Assembly: GCA_020426085.1 (NCBI GenBank) | Contig: JAGQQP010000186.1 | Coordinates: 1-7,649, forward strand | DNA: 7,649 nucleotides | From: Planctomycetaceae bacterium | GTDB lineage: Bacteria; Planctomycetota; Planctomycetia; Planctomycetales; Planctomycetaceae | Direction: 5' to 3' | Shown: piece by piece, positions 4,977-7,649 of the stretch | Numbering within the stretch: position 1 is the stretch's first letter | How the letters are laid out: each line of letters opens with the position of its first letter | Translations under genes and position numbers: made by a program | Notes under the pieces: model-generated | The model's input: only the letters and a program-made list of their open reading frames with translations | Database searches by the model: none | Told to the model about the DNA's origin: nothing

Positions 4977-6431
4977 TTACAGTTTGACCCGAGCTGGCTC
5001 TGGCTCATCTTCTAAAGGAATTTTTTTGATCGGTTCACCAAATCCATCCAGTTGCAAACGTGCCGGCGGATTCAGTTCGCGAGGTGCCGGGGCTGCATCA
5101 GCAGGTGCCTTCACAGGAGCAGGTTCCGATTTTCCAAATCCAGGCAGACCTGGCAAAAATGATTTTGGTGGTTCAGCCTGTTCAGCAACCTGCTTTTTCG
5201 GTGTCGCGTAATTCGCCCACAGATGGCTTGTATTCTCTTTCCCCAGTTCAGCCAGTAAATCACGTGCCTGATTCGCAAACGGCGAAGTGGGATAATGTTC
5301 AATCAGCAGGTTACAATAAATGGCTGCCGACTTGGGTTTACCCCGACGCATCCAGTATTGCACCGTTTCCCATTCACGTTTGGCTTTCGCCTGTTCGATT
5401 TTTTTCAGTTCTTCCTTTAACCGGGCCTGCTGGGCATCCGGAAAGAGTCTGAGTGTCGTCTCTTTTAATTCTCCCGCATCCTTCAGTACTGTGGCATCAT
5501 AGGCAGGTCCCTGATACGACATCAGTTTCACATGCGTCCCGAGCATGAAGGCGTCTTTCAGATGCGGACTTTTAGGATATTCTTCTCGCAACAGGCTGAA
5601 TGTCCGGTCGGCATCCATATAACGACCTTTTCGCAGGTAGTGACTGGCGGTCAGCATCAGAGCATCATCTGCCAGCGGACCGGTCGGATCATGAAGCCAG
5701 ATCGATTTGAGTGCTTCCAGTGCCCTGTTTTCGGTGTCAAATACCGGACGGCTGCGGTCGAACAGGTTCGGTACCAGAGCCCAGCGTGATTTTCGATCTT
5801 TGCCGTCAGTGGGAATCTCAGGCGTTTCAGAACCTGGTTTTTCCAGGTTGACCTGCTGAATGTCATTGCCTTTGACCACGGATGGTTCCTGCAGCCAGTA
5901 ACGGGCGATTGTGAACAGTCTTTTGGTGGTCTGATCAAGATGACGCGTCGAGGGGAAATCGATCAGCAACTGGTCGTAGCTGTCTTGCGCCCAGGAATAT
6001 TTTTTTTGTGCAAATTGCGATTCTGCCACCATAAACTGGGCATCTTCTTTGATGGGATCGTTTTTAAACTTCTTGACGATCGCCTTGAACTCTTTTTCAG
6101 CTGCTTTGTAATCCTGCGCTTTGAACGTGGCATTCGCTTTCTGATATTCGGCGGCACCGACAGAAGGCTCTATGAAGTTGGCATCTTTCTTTTTTTCCCA
6201 GAGCGCAGTCTGCATGATGCGTTGCATCGGGCCACGCACTCCATCGATTGAGGGATCATCGGTTTCGCTCTTTTTGGACCATGGCGGTTTCATCGCAGAA
6301 AAGTCAGAAGTGCGATCACCGAACATGGCGCAACCCGAAACCAGACTACATACTAACAGCGATAAACTGAGCAGCATGTATCGAAACAGGCTTGAAGATT
6401 GATATTGTAAGTCTGAAGTGGACATGGTCAT
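4977..6431 (-). CDS. bamD: BamD-like TPR lipoprotein (beta-barrel assembly)
   Basis: A 484-residue outer-membrane lipoprotein with tetratricopeptide helices. The signal has hydrophobic core YMLLSLSLLVCSL and lipobox VSGC, giving a lipidated Cys34. TPR-type segments are at about 92-161 (AAEYQKANATFKAQDYKAAE, then SYDQLLIDFPST), 234-292 (ADDALMLTASHYLRKGRYMD, EEYPKSPHLKDA) and 355-395 (AAIYCNLLIEHYPTSPFANQ). The repeated 'LL..YP.S....A' pattern is the BamD/YfiO signature; BamD works with BamA to fold outer-membrane barrels. It is about twice the usual length of about 245 residues: a linker at 183-232 separates the TPR blocks, and residues 410-480 form a Pro/Ala-rich tail. A general TPR lipoprotein is the alternative, so the symbol is tentative. 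AGGTGG lies 9 bases before the ATG at 6431; an ATG at 6425 is also possible. recO ends 31 bases upstream, suggesting co-transcription. Confidence 0.75.
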   Translation of the reverse strand: MTMSTSDLQYQSSSLFRYMLLSLSLLVCSLVSGCAMFGDRTSDFSAMKPPWSKKSETDDPSIDGVRGPMQRIMQTALWEKKKDANFIEPSVGAAEYQKANATFKAQDYKAAEKEFKAIVKKFKNDPIKEDAQFMVAESQFAQKKYSWAQDSYDQLLIDFPSTRHLDQTTKRLFTIARYWLQEPSVVKGNDIQQVNLEKPGSETPEIPTDGKDRKSRWALVPNLFDRSRPVFDTENRALEALKSIWLHDPTGPLADDALMLTASHYLRKGRYMDADRTFSLLREEYPKSPHLKDAFMLGTHVKLMSYQGPAYDATVLKDAGELKETTLRLFPDAQQARLKEELKKIEQAKAKREWETVQYWMRRGKPKSAAIYCNLLIEHYPTSPFANQARDLLAELGKENTSHLWANYATPKKQVAEQAEPPKSFLPGLPGFGKSEPAPVKAPADAAPAPRELNPPARLQLDGFGEPIKKIPLEDEPEPARVKL

Positions 6432-6462
6432 CCCTGACTTCCACCTGGCGGAAATGATTTGT

Positions 6463-7209
6463 TTATAGTTGAAGGTAGGGCGCCATTTTGGGGCGGCGAC
6501 CCAGGATATGAGACATGGTCGTTGACAGTAGTTGTCGAATTTCTCGTTGTTGCTGAAGGGACAGGTTTAATCGTTGGGAAAGTAATGTATTCTCGTCAGA
6601 CAGCTTCTGCAAGATCGTTATTGTGCCACGGGAAACGCGTACGTTTCCGTGTCGCTGTTGTTCACAATCCTGACAGTACAGCCCGCCATTACCGGCATCA
6701 TACAGATACGATTCCGACGGCCCCAGTTCTTGACTGCATCCTGCACAGTATTCGAACTGAGGTAACTGACCAATTTCTTCTAAAATGGTTAACTCAAATT
6801 TTATCAACGATTTCTGGAAGTCATCATGTTCCTGCAGATGCTGTAAGACTTCACAAGCCGCATCATAAAGCTCCGGATGAGGATCATACTCCTCAGTCAA
6901 AGCGTCCAGTAATTCGGCAATGTAATAGCCCACATACAGGTTGGATAAGCTTCCAGGATAAGGGCGAAAACGATTTACCAGCTGAGCTTCGGTTAAGATA
7001 TCGAGCCCGCCGGAAGATTTTCGGATGAAGACTATCCGACAAGTGGCCAGCAAGTCAATAGCAGCCTCAAACGAGCTTTTCAGCCTTTTTGCACCTTTCG
7101 CCAGACTCGCAGTCTTCCCAAAGTCACGGGTGAACCAGGTCACAACCTTACTGGACTCGCTGAAGTCAGCCAGCCGGATGATGACACCTTCGGTCTTTTC
7201 ATTTGACAT
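6463..7209 (-). CDS. recO: DNA repair protein RecO
   Basis: RecO helps RecR load RecA onto SSB-coated single-stranded DNA in the RecFOR gap-repair pathway and can anneal strands. At 248 residues it has the usual family length. The N-terminal OB fold is recognisable from TEGVIIRLADFSESSKVVTW (6-25), FTRDFGKTASLAKGAKRLKS (26-45) and the strand after it. The central helical part has LYVGYYIAELLDALTEEYDP (91-110) and LIKFELTILEEIGQLPQFEY (135-154). The zinc site is complete: CAGC (155-158) and CQDC (179-182). The ATG at 7209 gives the expected short lead before the EGVIIR strand, although no ribosome site is visible before it. It lies downstream of an intrinsic terminator, so it probably opens the transcript that includes the bamD-like gene; I found no convincing promoter in 7210-7385. 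Confidence 0.95.
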   Translation of the reverse strand: MSNEKTEGVIIRLADFSESSKVVTWFTRDFGKTASLAKGAKRLKSSFEAAIDLLATCRIVFIRKSSGGLDILTEAQLVNRFRPYPGSLSNLYVGYYIAELLDALTEEYDPHPELYDAACEVLQHLQEHDDFQKSLIKFELTILEEIGQLPQFEYCAGCSQELGPSESYLYDAGNGGLYCQDCEQQRHGNVRVSRGTITILQKLSDENTLLSQRLNLSLQQQREIRQLLSTTMSHILGRRPKMAPYLQL

Positions 7210-7385
7210 GGAACAGATACTGCCGGACAGAGAAGAAAATCATGGAATCGGGGAGCCTGGTCAGGGCAAACGAGTCGGGCAGGAACCTGATAAGATGGTT
7301 CTGCATCGTCGACTGGGGTAATTTTAGAGAGTCAGCGGCAATTGTGGAAAGTGGAACTTCAAAGAATTTCTGTGGAGAGCTGGGT

Positions 7386-7420
7386 AAAGAAAAAAGCCTG
7401 CGAAATGTTTCGCAGGCTTT
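7386..7420 (-). terminator. Intrinsic terminator of the tyrosine-rich planctomycete gene
   Basis: A 13-bp perfect stem, AAAGCCTGCGAAA (7393-7405) with TTTCGCAGGCTTT (7408-7420), has only two bases between the arms, so the real loop will be slightly larger. On the minus strand the stem runs into T-rich sequence (TTTCTTT after the arm, at 7392-7386). It starts about 49 bases after the stop codon at 7469. On the plus strand no T-run follows, so it terminates leftward transcription and separates recO from the gene upstream. Confidence 0.92.
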
Positions 7421-7468
7421 GGTGTTCAGATCACTGTGCATACTGTTGAGAGTATTGCAGGGAGTCTC

Positions 7469-7649
7469 CTAGAAGACATCCAGTTTGAAGTGATTTCCTT
7501 TGTGATAAGGACGATCACTGGGGTAGAAGTTATGCCAGTCTTTGTTGTAGACCGGGATTCTCATATTTTCCGGATAGCGGTAATAGAGATTGTCATAGCT
7601 CCCCTGGGGACGCTGGAAGTTCTGGGGATAATAGACGTAGGGGTAGTAG
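7469..7649 (-). CDS. C-terminal 59 residues of a tyrosine-rich conserved planctomycete protein (partial)
   Basis: The frame enters from the right window edge and runs without a stop to TAG at 7469-7471. The visible end begins YYPYVYYPQNFQRPQGSYDN, continues LYYRYPENMRIPVYNKDWHN and closes with RPYHKGNHFKLDVF. About a quarter of the residues are Tyr or Phe, with many Asn, Pro and His. I recognise the 'YYRYP..MRIPVYNK.WHN.YP....RPYH.G.HF.LDVF' ending from planctomycete hypothetical proteins, usually after a signal peptide. No function is known to me; the composition suggests an exported surface or wall-associated protein. The strong terminator just downstream supports this being a real gene end. 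The start lies outside the window. Confidence 0.8.
   Translation of the reverse strand, partial: YYPYVYYPQNFQRPQGSYDNLYYRYPENMRIPVYNKDWHNFYPSDRPYHKGNHFKLDVF

Noticed and set aside
6459..7028. A 189-codon plus-strand frame antisense to recO
   Set aside because: RecO on the other strand is intact with its full zinc site; this frame has no recognisable motif.
7199..7441. An 80-codon minus-strand frame overlapping the recO start
   Set aside because: It runs straight through the intrinsic terminator stem at 7393-7420, so a transcript would rarely cover it, and the translation looks random.
7203..7472. An 89-codon plus-strand frame
   Set aside because: It is antisense to the terminator, the recO leader and the end of the tyrosine-rich gene, with no ribosome site and no recognisable sequence.

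Overview
This looks like a chromosomal segment of a Planctomycete, probably a moderate-GC member of the Planctomyces/Gimesia type. The organism call rests on three genes. One is a PSCyt1-DUF1549 secreted cytochrome-like protein, a family strongly expanded in this phylum. One is a TIGR03009-like secreted protein with a PASTA tail. One is the tail of a tyrosine-rich protein ending in a motif I recognise from planctomycete hypothetical proteins. No mobile element, CRISPR array, rRNA or tRNA is visible.

Layout, left to right. Positions 23-1081 (minus) hold the N-terminal half of the PSCyt1/DUF1549 protein, which ends abruptly beside a window edge that looks like sequencing adapter. Positions 1082-1530 are a divergent intergenic region with an AT-rich promoter-like block, two perfect palindromes and a broken small reading frame. 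Positions 1531-2271 (plus) encode a four-helix membrane protein with a cytosolic, possibly PH-like, tail. Positions 2403-2897 (plus) are smpB (trans-translation), closed by a stem-loop shared with the convergent gene. Positions 2952-4082 (minus) encode the LolA-like/PASTA protein. Positions 4316-4837 (minus) are lptE, 4977-6431 (minus) a bamD-like TPR lipoprotein, and 6463-7209 (minus) recO. Positions 7469-7649 (minus) are the end of the tyrosine-rich protein, followed by a strong intrinsic terminator at about 7386-7420 that insulates recO.

The main theme is the minus-strand run recO - bamD-like - lptE - LolA-like/PASTA. It puts two signature lipoproteins of a Gram-negative outer membrane (LPS insertion and beta-barrel assembly) next to each other, followed by a secreted protein that may have the lipoprotein-carrier fold. 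This supports a genuine outer membrane in this planctomycete and suggests an envelope-biogenesis gene group. recO and the bamD-like gene are 31 bp apart and probably co-transcribed. The later genes have gaps of about 140 and 230 bp and may have their own promoters.

I do not see a clearly new defence or mobile system. Most genes are housekeeping. The points most worth checking are the outer-membrane gene group, the PASTA domain on a LolA-like protein, the operator-like palindromes at 1156-1208, the interrupted frame at 1219-1476, and the probable assembly artefact at the first bases.
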